Part shown: positions 9,833 to 21,641 of the stretch, in pieces
How positions within the stretch are numbered: position 1 is the first letter of the stretch
Layout of the letters: every line of letters starts with the position of its first letter
Assembly (NCBI GenBank): GCA_903870545.1
Contig: CAIQDI010000018.1
Location: 1-64,000, forward strand
Direction of reading: 5' to 3'
Length of the DNA: 64,000 nucleotides
From: an uncultured Pseudomonadota bacterium
GTDB lineage: Bacteria; Pseudomonadota; Gammaproteobacteria; Methylococcales; Methylomonadaceae
Position numbers and translations under genes: made by a program
The notes under the pieces: model-generated
Told to the model about the DNA's origin: nothing
Seen by the model: only the letters and a program-made list of their open reading frames with translations
Database searches by the model: none

Positions 9833-10714
9833 TTAATTTTGAGTCGCGTAATCCAACACTAAACCGATAAAAACGATTAAGCCGAACCAGTTATTATTTA
9901 AAAACGCTTTAAAACACGCGCTTTTTTCGCGGTGAAAAATAAGTTTTTGCTGATAACAAAAAAATCCTGCCGCGCCGCCGATGCTGGAATAATAAAATGC
10001 GCCCAAGTGTTGCATTTGCCCGACTAAAATCAGCAATAACAAAATGATTAACTGCAACGCGCCCATAATGTGTCGGTCGTAATTGCCGAACAAAATCGCG
10101 GTGGATTTCACGCCAATTTTCAAATCGTCGTCTTTATCCACCATCGCGTACATCGTGTCATACACCAACGCCCACAAAATTACCGCTAAATATAACAGCC
10201 ACGCGACGGTTGGAATTTCGTTTAATTGTGCGGCAAACGACATCGGTACTGCCCAACCAAAAGCGATTCCTAAATATGCCTGCGGTAATTGCGTGTAACG
10301 TTTCATAAACGGATAACTTGCCGCCAAAAATGCACCCACAAACGACAATAAAATGGTGAATTTATTCAGCAATAACACCAATCCAAATGCGAGCAAACAT
10401 AAAACCGTGAAAAAAATTAACGCGGCTTTCGGCGTGATATTTCCAGCCGCGATGGGGCGTTGTTGGGTGCGTTCAACGTGGGGATCGAAATCGCGGTCGG
10501 CGTAATCGTTAATGACACAACCCGCTGCACGCATAACGATAACGCCAAGTGTAATCACGGTTAAAACCAATGAATTCGGCTTTCCGTCGCTGGCAATCCA
10601 CAACGCCCAAAGTGCGGGATATAACAAAATAAGTGTGCCAATCGGTTTGTCGAAGCGAGCTAAAAGCCAATAATATCGTGCGCGGTCTGTGAGCATAAAA
10701 TTCAGTGAAAACAA
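9833..10714 (-). CDS. ubiA: 4-hydroxybenzoate polyprenyltransferase
   Basis: Polytopic protein with [23 protein letters not shown] and [22 protein letters not shown] motifs. Confidence 0.93.
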   Translation of the reverse strand: MFSLNFMLTDRARYYWLLARFDKPIGTLILLYPALWALWIASDGKPNSLVLTVITLGVIVMRAAGCVINDYADRDFDPHVERTQQRPIAAGNITPKAALIFFTVLCLLAFGLVLLLNKFTILLSFVGAFLAASYPFMKRYTQLPQAYLGIAFGWAVPMSFAAQLNEIPTVAWLLYLAVILWALVYDTMYAMVDKDDDLKIGVKSTAILFGNYDRHIMGALQLIILLLLILVGQMQHLGAFYYSSIGGAAGFFCYQQKLIFHREKSACFKAFLNNNWFGLIVFIGLVLDYATQN

Positions 10715-10847
10715 ATTGAAAATAATGAAAAATAGGGCGCATTGTAGGAAGTTATCGGGACAATTAGCAACGGCGAATGTGATTTAAACGAAATTAGCAC
10801 TTGTTGCCTAAACATTATTGCGGCTATAATTACACGTTCATTAAAGT

Positions 10848-10932
10848 GCGAATGTGGCGAAATTGGTATACGCGCTGGATTTAGGTTCCTGTGGGTCACC
10901 CCGTGAGAGTTCGAGTCTCTCCATTCGCACCA
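10848..10932 (+). tRNA. tRNA-Leu (anticodon TAG)
   Basis: Acceptor GCGAATG/CATTCGC, encoded ACCA end, anticodon loop GATTTAGGTT, class II long variable arm, TTCGAGTC T-loop; TATAAT at 10825-10830 upstream. Confidence 0.93.
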
Positions 10933-11044
10933 CTTAAATAATTCATAATCAAAGTTATAGTATCTTAACTTTTCAATCCATTGAGCCAGCCTCGGCATTC
11001 AATAAAATCCAATCTTTAATTTAAAAACGTGTGGGGAAAAACAA

Positions 11045-12349
11045 ATGCAAATTTCTGTTGAGCAAACATCAGAATTAGGTCGAAAAATGACTGTCACTTT
11101 GCCAGAATCCGCTGTTCAAGCGCAAATGGCACCACGCTTAAAAAAAGTAGCAAGTGAAGCGCGTGTTGACGGTTTCCGTCGTGGAAAAGTTCCCCAAAGT
11201 GTTGTAATTAAAATGTACGGTTTGCAAATCCGTGATGAAATTAAATCTGATTTAATTCAATCAAGTTATGCAGAAGCGTTAAAAGAACAAGGTTTAACAC
11301 CAGCCGGTTATCCAAGTGTCGAAATTTTGAGCGATACCGATGGCTTCAGTTATGCAGCCACTTTCGAGGTTTATCCTGTTGTTTCTTTAGACGGTTTTGA
11401 TTCATTAGAAGTAACTCAACAAATCGCGACAGTTGAAGACAGTGATGTTAATGGAATGATTGCAAAACTGAAAGATCAACGTAAAACGTGGGAAGTGATT
11501 GAACGTGCGGCTGAAAATAATGATCGCGTGACGATTGATTTTTCGGGTGTGCTGGACGGCAAAAATTTTACTAATGGTAAATCGATAGACCATCCTGTTG
11601 AACTAGGCGCAGGCAACATGATTCCTGGGTTTGAAGATAATTTATTAGGTTTGAAAACGGGTGACACGAAAACGTTCACTATTTCTTTTCCTGAAGATTA
11701 TCCTAATGAAACATTAGCGGGTAAACCTGTCGAGTTCGAAATAGAAATCAAAAAAGTGGAAGTCGCTACGTTACCCGAAATTGATGCAGAATTTATTACT
11801 GCTTACGGTATTGAAAATGGTAGTGTCGAAGCGTTTTACAACGATGTGAAAGAAAATCTAGAACGCGAATTAAAAAAGAAATTAAAAACGAATTTAAAAA
11901 AAGCGACGTTGACGGCATTATACGAAAAACTTGCGTTATCGTTGCCAAATAGTTTGGTTGATGAAGAGGTTGAAGAGCAACTGAAGCCGTACAAAGAAAT
12001 GGCGAAGAAAAATAAAATGGACTTCAATTCGCTCAATTTACCGCGTGAACCGTTTGAAGCAGAAGCCAAAAAACGTGTTGCTTTAGGTTTAATCATCGGC
12101 GAAATCATTCACCAAAATGAATTGAAAGTTGACGAGGATAAAGTGCGTGTTCACGTTGAAGATATGGCAAAAAGCTACGAAAATCCAGCGCAAGTTATTG
12201 AATGGTATTACAAAGACGAAAATCGTTTAAATGATATTCGTCAAATGACAATGGAGGAACAAGTGACTGAATGGTTACTTGCGAAGGCAACAGTCACGAC
12301 TGAAGCCGTTGATTTTAATGCCGTCATGAACGACGCAACTCACTCTTAA
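11045..12349 (+). CDS. tig: Trigger factor
   Basis: MQISVEQTSELGRKMTVTLP..., FRRGKVP, FKBP-like middle domain; upstream of clpP-clpX. Confidence 0.95.
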   Translation: MQISVEQTSELGRKMTVTLPESAVQAQMAPRLKKVASEARVDGFRRGKVPQSVVIKMYGLQIRDEIKSDLIQSSYAEALKEQGLTPAGYPSVEILSDTDGFSYAATFEVYPVVSLDGFDSLEVTQQIATVEDSDVNGMIAKLKDQRKTWEVIERAAENNDRVTIDFSGVLDGKNFTNGKSIDHPVELGAGNMIPGFEDNLLGLKTGDTKTFTISFPEDYPNETLAGKPVEFEIEIKKVEVATLPEIDAEFITAYGIENGSVEAFYNDVKENLERELKKKLKTNLKKATLTALYEKLALSLPNSLVDEEVEEQLKPYKEMAKKNKMDFNSLNLPREPFEAEAKKRVALGLIIGEIIHQNELKVDEDKVRVHVEDMAKSYENPAQVIEWYYKDENRLNDIRQMTMEEQVTEWLLAKATVTTEAVDFNAVMNDATHS

Positions 12350-12361
12350 TTGGGTCAAAAA

Positions 12362-13015
12362 ATGTATTCACAACAACTTGCACAAATGATGGCAACTCAG
12401 GCAGCTGGAGGCTTAGTCCCCATGGTTGTCGAACAAACGGCTCGTGGTGAACGGGCGTTTGATATTTATTCTCGCTTATTGAAAGAGCGAGTAATTTTTT
12501 TAGTTGGGCAAGTTGAAGATTACATGGCGAATCTTGTCGTGGCGCAGTTGTTGTTTTTGGAATCTGAAAATCCCGATAAAGACATTCATCTTTACATCAA
12601 CTCGCCCGGTGGTTCGGTGACGGCGGGCATGTCGATTTATGATACGATGCAATTTATCAAACCAGATGTGAGTACCATGTGTATTGGTCAAGCCGCGAGC
12701 ATGGGCGCAATCTTGTTAACCGGTGGCGCAAAAGGTAAACGCTATTGTTTACCGCATTCGCGAATGATGATTCATCAACCTTTAGGCGGGTTTTCGGGTC
12801 AAGCGTCGGATTTCGATATTCATGCGAAAGAAATTCTGTTGATCCGGGAAAAACTAAATAAGGTATTGGCGCATCACACGGGGCAAACGATGAAAAAAGT
12901 TCAAGCCGACACCGACCGCGACAATTTTTTAAGTGCTACTGATGCAGTGACTTACGGGTTAATCGATCAAGTGTTAACGAATCGCACCACCACAATTGAT
13001 AAACCAAATAAATAG
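12362..13015 (+). CDS. clpP: ATP-dependent Clp protease proteolytic subunit (an in-frame TTG start at 12350 is also possible)
   Basis: [11 protein letters not shown] and [14 protein letters not shown] catalytic motifs. Confidence 0.95.
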   Translation: MYSQQLAQMMATQAAGGLVPMVVEQTARGERAFDIYSRLLKERVIFLVGQVEDYMANLVVAQLLFLESENPDKDIHLYINSPGGSVTAGMSIYDTMQFIKPDVSTMCIGQAASMGAILLTGGAKGKRYCLPHSRMMIHQPLGGFSGQASDFDIHAKEILLIREKLNKVLAHHTGQTMKKVQADTDRDNFLSATDAVTYGLIDQVLTNRTTTIDKPNK

Positions 13016-13041
13016 ATTAACGGCTTAGGGCGAAGACAGTT

Positions 13042-14358
13042 ATGAGCAGCAAAGACAAAAATAAAGAAGACGGAAAAACCGCTGATTGTTCTTTTTGTGA
13101 TAAAAATCAGGATGAAGTGCGGAAAATGATTGCGGGACCAACGATGGTTGGTGGTGCAGCTGTTTATATTTGTGATGAATGCGTCGAGCTTTGCAACGAT
13201 ATTTTGATCGAAGAGTTAGGACAATCTACCTCGCCTAATGAAAACGCTTTGCCCAAGCCTAAAGAGATTAAAAACGAATTAGACGGCTATGTTATTGGTC
13301 AAGAGCGTGCAAAAAAAATCTTAGCGGTTGCGGTTTATAATCACTATAAGCGATTGCGTAATAAAAATAACAAGTCTAAAAAGAATCAGATTGAGCTAGC
13401 AAAAAGCAACATTTTACTCATCGGACCAACCGGTTCTGGAAAAACATTATTAGCAGAAACCTTGGCTCGATTGTTAGACGTACCATTTGCTATTGCTGAT
13501 GCGACCACGCTCACTGAAGCGGGTTATGTCGGTGAAGATGTTGAAAATATCATTCAAAAGATTTTACAAAAATGTGATTATGATGTGGAAAAAGCCGAAT
13601 CAGCGATTGTTTATATCGACGAAATCGACAAAATTTCACGCAAATCTGAAAGTAGTTCGCTGACTCGTGATGTGTCAGGCGAGGGTGTTCAGCAAGCATT
13701 ATTGAAATTGATTGAAGGAACTGTCGCTTCGATTGCACCACAAGGCGGACGTAAACATCCTAATCAAGAATTCATTCAAGTTAACACCGCAAATATGTTA
13801 TTTATCGTTGGCGGCGCGTTTTCTGGCTTGGATAAAGTCATTCAAGCACGTTCAGAAACGGGTGGAATTGGTTTTTCAGCAGACGTAAAGACAAAAGATC
13901 AAAGTAAAAACATTGGACAATTATTTGCCGAAGTTGAAGCCGAAGATTTAATTAAATATGGCTTGATTCCAGAATTCGTGGGGCGTTTGCCTGTGGTGGC
14001 AACGTTAGAAGAATTAGACGAACCCGCATTGATACAAATTTTGACACAGCCAAAAAATGCGTTGATTAAACAATATAAACATTTGTTTGAAATGGAAGGC
14101 GCGGAGCTTGAATTTAGTGAAGATTCGTTGTCAGCCATTGCTCAAAAATCAATGGAACGCAAAACGGGCGCACGCGGTTTACGAACAATTGTGGAAAATG
14201 TGTTGTTAAATACCATGTATGAATTACCTTCTGCGGATAACATTTGCAAAGTGACCGTCGATAAAGAGGTCATTTTAGGCAACGCCGAACCGACATTAGT
14301 TTATAAGGTCGAAAAAGCAGAGCGTAAAACGACTAAAAAAGTCGTCGCAGAAAGTTAA
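13042..14358 (+). CDS. clpX: ATP-dependent Clp protease ATP-binding subunit ClpX
   Basis: N-terminal CSFC...CDECVELC zinc finger; [15 protein letters not shown] Walker [23 protein letters not shown]-type motif. Confidence 0.96.
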   Translation: MSSKDKNKEDGKTADCSFCDKNQDEVRKMIAGPTMVGGAAVYICDECVELCNDILIEELGQSTSPNENALPKPKEIKNELDGYVIGQERAKKILAVAVYNHYKRLRNKNNKSKKNQIELAKSNILLIGPTGSGKTLLAETLARLLDVPFAIADATTLTEAGYVGEDVENIIQKILQKCDYDVEKAESAIVYIDEIDKISRKSESSSLTRDVSGEGVQQALLKLIEGTVASIAPQGGRKHPNQEFIQVNTANMLFIVGGAFSGLDKVIQARSETGGIGFSADVKTKDQSKNIGQLFAEVEAEDLIKYGLIPEFVGRLPVVATLEELDEPALIQILTQPKNALIKQYKHLFEMEGAELEFSEDSLSAIAQKSMERKTGARGLRTIVENVLLNTMYELPSADNICKVTVDKEVILGNAEPTLVYKVEKAERKTTKKVVAES

Positions 14359-14389
14359 CGCGCCGCTTTAGCAACACATCAAAAATACA

Positions 14390-14419
14390 GGGATGCTTTT
14401 ATTTAAGCATCCCTTTTTT
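14390..14419 (+). terminator. Rho-independent terminator downstream of clpX
   Basis: GGGATGCTT-TTATTT-AAGCATCCC followed by TTTTTT. Confidence 0.9.
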
Positions 14420-14504
14420 GTGGGCGATATTTAAAAATAACTTGTTTTTTACGCAGTATCCCCCATTATCCGAATGTCTTTTACTACTTCAAACTACAAA
14501 CACT

Positions 14505-16922
14505 ATGACTGAATTAACAGCTGACCAAGCCCTTATTCCCGTGTTACCGCTCCGTGATGTGGTGGTTTATCCCAACATGGTTATTCCCTTATTTGTAGGT
14601 CGCGACAAATCGATTGACGCGCTCAACAATGCCATTAAAGAAAATCGCCAAGTTTTATTAGTCGCGCAAAAAGAAGCTGAAGTGGATTCACCTGAAATTA
14701 GCGATTTATACGAAGTAGGTACGCTCGCAAACGTATTGCAAATGCTCAAACTTCCGGATGGCACGGTAAAAGTGTTAATGGAAGGCGACGAGCGTTGTTT
14801 GGTGACGCGCTACCAAAAACAAGACGGTTTTATTTGCGCTAAAATCGAAATAGCGGAAGAAACTTACGATGTTCCAGATCAAGAAAAAGAAGTTTTGGAA
14901 CGTACTGCGATGAGTTCATTTGAAAATTATGTGAAGCTCAATAATAAAATTCCACCGGAAGTGTTAAACGCACTCGCAGAAGTCGATGACGCGAGCCGTC
15001 TGGCGGATACGATGGCAGCTCACATGAATTTAAAAGTCGCAGACAAACAGACGATTTTAGAAACGATGGATATTGCTCAACGGTTGGAATCGTTGATGGC
15101 ATTTATGGAGTCGGAAGTCGATTTGCTGGAAACCGAAAAGCGTATTCGTGTGCGCGTGAAGCAGCAAATGGAAAAAAATCAGCGCGAATACTATTTGAAC
15201 GAACAGATTAAAGCCATTCACAAAGAATTGGGCGAAATGGATGAGGCGGCAACGGAAGTTGATGAATTGACGAAAAAAATCAACGACGCGGAATTGCCTG
15301 AAGAAGCCAAAACGAAAGCCTTTGACGAGTTGAAAAAATTAAAAATGATGTCGCCGATGTCAGCAGAAGCAACGGTTGTTCGTAATTATATCGAATGGCT
15401 GGTGAGCGTTCCGTGGACGAAAAAAACAGATGTTCAGAAAGAGCTTGCTGCTGCCGAAGCTATTTTAAATGAAGAGCATTATGGCTTAGAAAAAGTGAAA
15501 GAACGCATTTTAGAATATCTCGCCGTCCAACAACGGGTGGATAAATTGAAAGGGCCAATTTTATGTTTAGTCGGACCTCCAGGCGTTGGTAAAACGTCGT
15601 TGGGCGAATCGATTGCACGGGCAACCAATCGGACTTATGTTCGAATGGCGTTGGGCGGTGTGCGTGATGAAGCTGAAATTCGTGGTCATCGGCGAACTTA
15701 TATTGGCGCAATGCCGGGTAAAATTTTGCAAAGTCTCGCCAAGGTGAAAGTGCGTAATCCACTGTTTTTGCTCGATGAAATTGATAAAATGGCAACTGAT
15801 TTTCGGGGTGATCCGGCTTCGGCATTACTAGAAGTATTGGATCCAGAACAAAATGGCGCGTTTGTGGATCATTATTTAGATGTTGATTTTGATTTGTCGG
15901 ATGTCATGTTTGTGGCGACGGCAAACAGCATGAATATTCCGCCTGCTTTGCTCGATAGAATGGAAGTCATTCGTTTAGCCGGTTACACCGAGGACGAAAA
16001 AATCAATATTGCGCTACGTTATTTGGTGCCGAAACAAATTAAATTGAACGGTCTAAAATCCAAAGAAATTGATATTGCCGAAGACACAGTGCGCGACATG
16101 ATTCGTTATTATTCGCGTGAGGCGGGTGTGCGGAATTTGGAACGCGATATTTCTAAAATTTGCCGTAAAGTCGTGAAAGATTTGTTGTTAAAACCGCGTA
16201 AAACGAAAATTAAAATTACGCCAAAGAATTTGAATGATTATTTGGGCGTGCAACGTTACAGCTACGGGTTGGCGGAAGAAAAAGATCAAATCGGTTGTGT
16301 GACGGGATTGGCGTGGACATCAGTCGGTGGCGAGTTATTGACTATTGAAACAGCAGTCATTAACGGCAAAGGAAAATCATCGACAACCGGAACGTTGGGC
16401 GATGTGATGAAAGAATCGATTGCGGCAGCGATGACGGTCGTTCGTAGTCGCGCGGAAACTTTAGGGATTGCAGACGAAGTGTTCCAAACTCGTGATATTC
16501 ACATTCATGTTCCGGAAGGTGCAACGCCTAAAGATGGTCCAAGTGCAGGTATTGGTATGTGTACGGCTATTATTTCTGCGTTGACTAAAATTCCGGTTCG
16601 TGCGAGCGTGGCCATGACGGGAGAAATTACATTGCGAGGTGAAGTTCTACCAATTGGTGGCTTAAAAGAAAAGCTACTCGCGGCGCATCGTGGCGGTATT
16701 ACAACGGTAATTATTCCGAAAGAGAACGAAAAAGATTTAGTCGAAATTCCTGAGAACATTAAGCAAAACCTGTCGATTATGCCGGTGCGTTGGATTGATG
16801 AAGTTTTGGAAATTGCGTTGCAATATCAACCTGTTCCGCGTGAACCGATTTTGGTTGATTCACCAGAAACGCTGAAAATTGAACCCAATAAAAAAAGTCG
16901 AGTACAAATAACGGCACATTAA
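14505..16922 (+). CDS. lon: ATP-dependent protease Lon (ORF track begins at 14418; [18 protein letters not shown] start preferred)
   Basis: [15 protein letters not shown] Walker A; protease motif [11 protein letters not shown]; full-length. Confidence 0.95.
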   Translation: MTELTADQALIPVLPLRDVVVYPNMVIPLFVGRDKSIDALNNAIKENRQVLLVAQKEAEVDSPEISDLYEVGTLANVLQMLKLPDGTVKVLMEGDERCLVTRYQKQDGFICAKIEIAEETYDVPDQEKEVLERTAMSSFENYVKLNNKIPPEVLNALAEVDDASRLADTMAAHMNLKVADKQTILETMDIAQRLESLMAFMESEVDLLETEKRIRVRVKQQMEKNQREYYLNEQIKAIHKELGEMDEAATEVDELTKKINDAELPEEAKTKAFDELKKLKMMSPMSAEATVVRNYIEWLVSVPWTKKTDVQKELAAAEAILNEEHYGLEKVKERILEYLAVQQRVDKLKGPILCLVGPPGVGKTSLGESIARATNRTYVRMALGGVRDEAEIRGHRRTYIGAMPGKILQSLAKVKVRNPLFLLDEIDKMATDFRGDPASALLEVLDPEQNGAFVDHYLDVDFDLSDVMFVATANSMNIPPALLDRMEVIRLAGYTEDEKINIALRYLVPKQIKLNGLKSKEIDIAEDTVRDMIRYYSREAGVRNLERDISKICRKVVKDLLLKPRKTKIKITPKNLNDYLGVQRYSYGLAEEKDQIGCVTGLAWTSVGGELLTIETAVINGKGKSSTTGTLGDVMKESIAAAMTVVRSRAETLGIADEVFQTRDIHIHVPEGATPKDGPSAGIGMCTAIISALTKIPVRASVAMTGEITLRGEVLPIGGLKEKLLAAHRGGITTVIIPKENEKDLVEIPENIKQNLSIMPVRWIDEVLEIALQYQPVPREPILVDSPETLKIEPNKKSRVQITAH

Positions 16923-16968
16923 AAAAGCGTGCAAGCCACAGAATTCAAAGTCTGACACGGTTTAATGC

Positions 16969-16997
16969 TTGACACTATGTAAGGGCATTGATATAAA
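16969..16997 (+). promoter_or_regulatory. Putative sigma70 promoter for hupB
   Basis: TTGACA (16969-16974), 17-bp spacer, TATAAA (16992-16997). Confidence 0.7.
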
Positions 16998-17091
16998 TAC
17001 AAGCGTTTCGTGCCATGAGAAAACGAGACAACGGCAGCAACACCGGCTAATAACTTAAAAATTTTAAAAATAACTTCCTTAGGGGGAAAGA

Positions 17092-17382
17092 ATGAATAAA
17101 TCGGAATTGATTAGTGCAATAGCAGAATCAGCAAATGCAATTAAGCCAGATTCTTTGACTAAAGCTGATGCTGGTCGCGCATTAGATGGCTTTATTGCAG
17201 CAGTAACAAAAGCATTAAGCGCAGGCGACACTGTCGCTTTAGTTGGTTTTGGTACTTATTCCGTAAAGGAAAGAGCAGAGCGCAAAGGACGTAATCCGCA
17301 GTCTGGAGAAGAAATTATTATTAAAGCTGCAAAAACTCCTACATTTAAAGCTGGTAAATCATTAAAAGATGCTGTAAACTAG
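17092..17382 (+). CDS. hupB: DNA-binding protein HU-beta
   Basis: [14 protein letters not shown]...[24 protein letters not shown]. Confidence 0.93.
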   Translation: MNKSELISAIAESANAIKPDSLTKADAGRALDGFIAAVTKALSAGDTVALVGFGTYSVKERAERKGRNPQSGEEIIIKAAKTPTFKAGKSLKDAVN

Positions 17383-17394
17383 CCAAATCAAGTC

Positions 17395-17470
17395 GGGTGC
17401 TTAGCTCAGCTGGTAGAGCATCGCCCTTACAAGGCGAGGGTCGGGGGTTCGAACCCCTCAGCACCCACCA
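17395..17470 (+). tRNA. tRNA-Val (anticodon TAC)
   Basis: 76-nt cloverleaf GGGTGCTTAGCTCAGCTGGTAGAGC...CCTTACAA...GGTTCGAACCCCTCAGCACCCACCA. Confidence 0.95.
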
Positions 17471-17477
17471 CGACTTT

Positions 17478-17554
17478 GGAGCGGTAGTTCAGTTGGTTAG
17501 AATACCGGCCTGTCACGCCGGTGGTCGCGGGTTCGAGTCCCGTCCGCTCCGCCA
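17478..17554 (+). tRNA. tRNA-Asp (anticodon GTC)
   Basis: 77-nt cloverleaf GGAGCGGTAGTTCAGTTGGTTAGAATACC...CTGTCACG...GGTTCGAGTCCCGTCCGCTCCGCCA. Confidence 0.95.
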
Positions 17555-17562
17555 ATACTTAA

Positions 17563-17596
17563 AAACCCCGAATCTTTTGGTTCGGGGTTTTTTTTT
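17563..17596 (+). terminator. Rho-independent terminator after the tRNA pair
   Basis: AAACCCCGAA-loop-TTCGGGGTTT followed by T tract. Confidence 0.9.
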
Positions 17597-17632
17597 GCTT
17601 AATTTATAATGATTTCTTGAGGTGACTATTTT

Positions 17633-19506
17633 ATGCTGACAAAAATTAGAGAAAAATCCCAAGGCGCGTTTGCAGGCGTTATTCTTACCGTCATTTGCGT
17701 GCCATTTGTTTTATGGGGAATTAACAATTATATCAACGATGGTCAAGAATCCCCTGTTGCTTCGGTCGGTAAAAAAGATTTTTATCAACGTGATGTTGCA
17801 AAAGCCTACGAAAAATACCAACAAAATTTAGGGGGGCTTGCTGCTGACGAACAAAATATCAAAGCTCAAGCTCTTCGTAAACTCATTAAAGATGAAGTGC
17901 TTTTACAATACGTTTATCGAAAAGGCTTAACCATTACCGACGACGCAATTCGTGATTTTGTGCAATCCTTGCCGTATTTCCAAACTGACGGTAAGTTTAA
18001 CGAAGCGAAATATAAACAATTGCTCACATCACAAAGAATGTCGTCGAATGAGTTTGTCGGACAAATTAAAAACGCATTGCTGATGGAACAATTTCAGCAA
18101 AGTATTTTAAACAGCAGTTTCGCTACGCCTTACGATTTAGAGCATTTTTTTAAAATCCAAAATCAACAACGCGATGTTGAATATATTACTGTGCCAGTCG
18201 CTGCAACCGCTGAAATGCCATCTGAAGAGGCGATTAACGCTTATTACCAAACGCATCAAACGCAATATCAAATTCCTGAAAAATGGCTGTCGAATACGTT
18301 GAATTAACGTTAGACGATTTGGCAAAAAAAGTGGAAGTGACAGACGAAAAATTAAAAGCGTTTTACGACGAACAATCCGCGCAATACAGCACACCAGAAC
18401 GCCGAAAAATCAGTCATATTTTGTTTGAAATAAATGATAAACAAGACCAAAAAACAGCTTTAGAAAAAGCACATCAAGCTAAAGTCGCATTAAAAAGCAA
18501 AGATTTTGCTATGGTTGCTGCCGAATTATCTGATGATAAAATTACCGGCAAAGACGGTGGCGATTTAGGATTATTCAATGCAGGCGTGATGGATAAAGAT
18601 TTTGATACAGCGACATTAGCTTTAAAAAAAGGCGATGTTTCTGAACCAGTCAAATCCGCGTTTGGTTATCACTTGATTAAAGTGACTGAATTAACGACTG
18701 CCGAAATTAAGCCTTTCGACAGCGTAAAAGCGGAAGTCAGTAAAGCCTACCAAAAATCTCAAGCTGAAAACTTGTTTTATCAACAAGGTGAATCGTTGAC
18801 CGAAATTAGTTATCAAAATGCTGATAATCTGCAAGCCGCCGCGTCACAGCTTAATTTAACAATTCACAAAACAGGCTTGTTCACAAAGACAGCAGGCGAA
18901 GGCATTGCGTCTAATGAAAAAATTCGCGGCATAGCATTCAGTGATGACGTGTTAAATGGCACGAATAGCACGCCGATTGAAGTGGACAGTGATCATTTAG
19001 TCGTGTTGCGATTGTCTGAACACCAAGCGGCGACGAATAAACCGTTAGCGGACGTGAAAGCCGATGTGATTAAAGCGGTGCAAGCAGAACAGGCACAGCA
19101 ACAGGTTATCGATATGGCGAAAGCGATTAAAGCGAAATTGTTGGCGGGTGAAAGTGTGGCAAAAGTGGCGGCGGATTATAAATTAACCGTGCAGAAAGCA
19201 GCGGGTTTAACACGCATGAAAAAAGATTTTAACGTTGTGTTAAATGAAGCGATTTTCAAAGGAGCGAAACCGATTGCTGATAAACCGAGCATTTTCACAG
19301 TGGCGTTACCCTCGCATGAGCAAATTATCGTGAGCTTGACTAAAGTTCAAGATGGCGTAATGAGTGATGACGATAAAAAACGGGCGGCGTTAGCTACAAA
19401 AAACATTGCTAAAGCGATGGGAGATAGTGAATTTAACGCGCTGATTAACACGCTAGAAGATGAGGCGGACATTGAAATCAAACCACCGCAACCTGTAGCG
19501 CAATAA
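17633..19506 (+). pseudogene. ppiD: Peptidyl-prolyl isomerase PpiD, interrupted by a -1 frame change near 18281-18285 (ORFs 17633..18307 and 18283..19506)
   Basis: First ORF has the membrane anchor and SurA-N-like region ending YYQTHQTQYQIPEK; second continues AVEYVELTLDDLAKKVEV... with parvulin domain RRKISHILFEI...FGYHLIKV; position downstream of hupB is typical for ppiD. Confidence 0.88.
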
Positions 19507-20226
19507 TTATTTCAAGGTAATTGCTAATCCTTGTAACACTAAATTTGTTTCAAGGGTTAGCGGTTGCGCTAATTGAGCGGCAATAATCGGGGCATCGCCA
19601 CCCGTTAAAAATAACACCGTATTGGCAGGCAATTTTTGAATTACTCGTTCAATCAATCCGCAAGCGGCAAACAAGGTTCCATTATAAATTGCCGCTTCGG
19701 TTTCAATGGCTAACTTCCCGTTGTACAGCGAAGTCGCCAAAGGCAAATCAGCGGTATTGAAGGCGAGGGTGGTTTTCATTAGCGTTAATCCTGCACAAAT
19801 TAACCCGCCTTGATGTTCGCCAGCAGCATTCAAAACATCCACCGTTAACGCCGTGCCACAATCCACCACACAAACCGGCGCATTCGTTTTTTGCCGCACT
19901 GCAATCAATGCCAGCCAACGATCCACGCCTAATTTTTCGGGTTGCAAATAACCATTTTTCACGCCGAACGCCTGCGATGCTGTCGTGGCAAAATGAATTG
20001 GAATCTCGCGCCACAATTCACGCACGACAACAAGAATAATGTTCAACAATTCCGCTTTTCCGACACACGAAATGCCAATTTTTTCAGGTTGTAAATCTTG
20101 CCACACGTCACGCAACGCTTGCGGCGTAATTTCAACATTCGGCAACGATTTTTCAAATTGTAATGACTGACCTTCTGCCGTCGCCCATTTCAAACGACTA
20201 TTCCCTAAATCCAGCAACAAATTCAC
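19507..20226 (-). CDS. coaX: Type III pantothenate kinase
   Basis: MNLLLDLGNSRLKWA, GVDRWLALIA, VVDCGTALTVDV. Confidence 0.92.
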   Translation of the reverse strand: MNLLLDLGNSRLKWATAEGQSLQFEKSLPNVEITPQALRDVWQDLQPEKIGISCVGKAELLNIILVVVRELWREIPIHFATTASQAFGVKNGYLQPEKLGVDRWLALIAVRQKTNAPVCVVDCGTALTVDVLNAAGEHQGGLICAGLTLMKTTLAFNTADLPLATSLYNGKLAIETEAAIYNGTLFAACGLIERVIQKLPANTVLFLTGGDAPIIAAQLAQPLTLETNLVLQGLAITLK

Positions 20227-21023
20227 GCGCTGAAGCTCACTTCACCCGACGCAAACGCTTGAATCGTGCCATCGCTGCACTGTAGTTTTAATAAGCCGTT
20301 TTCGTCGATGCCTTGCACGATGCCTTTTATGGGTTGCGAACCGAAAAATAACGTCGCTGGCTTACCCAATAAACAATCGTAATTCCGCCATTCGTCCAAG
20401 TATGCGGCTAAACCTTGTCGCGCAAACGTGGCGGCAATCGGCACTAATTCATTCAGTAATTGGGCAATAAAATGATTGTGTTCCAAGGTTACGTCTGGCG
20501 CGACTTTTTGCAAATCGGTGAAGGCTTGCGTGATGCCTTCGACTTCAACCGGTAAATTCAGATTTAACCCTAGACCAATTACCGCGCTCGCGCTGCCGTT
20601 TGAATGTGTCATCGCTTCGATGAGAATACCGCCCAACTTTTTGCCATCGCTGTAAATATCGTTGGGCCATTTCAAACCTACATTAGAAATTCCGTGTTGA
20701 TTCAACACACGAATCACACCCACACCAATCGCTAAACTTAACCCGCTCAATTGCGCTACGCTATCAAAACGCCACAAAAATGATCCATAAACATTGTGTC
20801 CCCATGGTGAAATCCATTGCCGTCCAAGTCGTCCTTTTCCTGCGGTTTGTTCTTCGGCAAAACATACGCACCCTGATGGCGCATCGGTTTGAGCGCGAGT
20901 CATTAAATAATTATTAGTTGAATCGATGCACGGAAAAATTTCTAATTCGGCGATCAATGCGTGAGTTTGCTCGTTTAAATGCGGGATAATATCGCTAATG
21001 TTCAGTCGGAAATCATTAGACAT
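20223..21023 (-). CDS. birA: Biotin--[acetyl-CoA-carboxylase] ligase (catalytic domain; start MSNDFRL preferred)
   Basis: STNNYLMTRA, EEQTAGKGRLGRQWISP, GLKWPNDIY..GKKLGGILIE; 4-bp overlap with coaX. Confidence 0.93.
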   Translation of the reverse strand: MSNDFRLNISDIIPHLNEQTHALIAELEIFPCIDSTNNYLMTRAQTDAPSGCVCFAEEQTAGKGRLGRQWISPWGHNVYGSFLWRFDSVAQLSGLSLAIGVGVIRVLNQHGISNVGLKWPNDIYSDGKKLGGILIEAMTHSNGSASAVIGLGLNLNLPVEVEGITQAFTDLQKVAPDVTLEHNHFIAQLLNELVPIAATFARQGLAAYLDEWRNYDCLLGKPATLFFGSQPIKGIVQGIDENGLLKLQCSDGTIQAFASGEVSFSA

Positions 21024-21609
21024 TCTGTTCCTGTTCTTTTTGTTCACGAATTTGCTGCAATTGTTTTTTTGTAATATGTTTACTCAACAAATCACTGTTT
21101 GATTCTGTCATATTCACATACTCCACACCGACAAAATAATCATCGTAATGGGGATTATCCAAAAATTGTACACAATGAATCACTTTCGCATAGGTGACAA
21201 TCACCAACGTGCTATGCGCTAAGAGCATTTTTATTTCTAAATACTGCCCGACTTCAAATTTTTCTACAGAATCAAAACCCATGCCCGACACACTAATATT
21301 GACATTGTGTGTTGGATGCTCTGTGACTTCCTCTGTGTTTAGCAACACGACAACCGCTTGCGCGATTAAATCTATTTTAAGTTCAAGTAGTTCCAAATAC
21401 TCAGCAAAATCAGCATGAATGGTTGCTAGTCTATGGTAAATCGTCGTTGTTTCTTCGCTAATCCGTTCTAACGCCGAGGTTAGTGAACAATTATCGAGCA
21501 AACTCGATGATGTTTGAATCGGAAGTTTTGTTTGTTGTTCGCTGACGACGCGACATGATAAATTAACCGAATCGTCAATCCGAAAAAATCGCCGGTTTTC
21601 CTTAGACAT
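21016..21609 (-). CDS. PilZ-domain protein
   Basis: KENRRFFRIDDSVNLSCRV...NVNISVSGMGFDS...LEIKMLL pattern. Confidence 0.75.
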   Translation of the reverse strand: MSKENRRFFRIDDSVNLSCRVVSEQQTKLPIQTSSSLLDNCSLTSALERISEETTTIYHRLATIHADFAEYLELLELKIDLIAQAVVVLLNTEEVTEHPTHNVNISVSGMGFDSVEKFEVGQYLEIKMLLAHSTLVIVTYAKVIHCVQFLDNPHYDDYFVGVEYVNMTESNSDLLSKHITKKQLQQIREQKEQEQNV

Positions 21610-21641
21610 AGTATATTTTCCCAAATTTAAAAAATATTATT

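Noticed and set aside
17397-17609. 70-aa plus-strand ORF
   Set aside because: Lies across the tRNA-Val and tRNA-Asp genes and their terminator; not protein coding.
18278-18290. Programmed -1 ribosomal frameshifting in ppiD
   Set aside because: No X_XXY_YYZ heptamer in the zero frame (GAA AAA TGG; P-site GAA would re-pair with TGA) and the A5 run is short for transcriptional slippage; an indel is simpler, so programmed recoding is not claimed.
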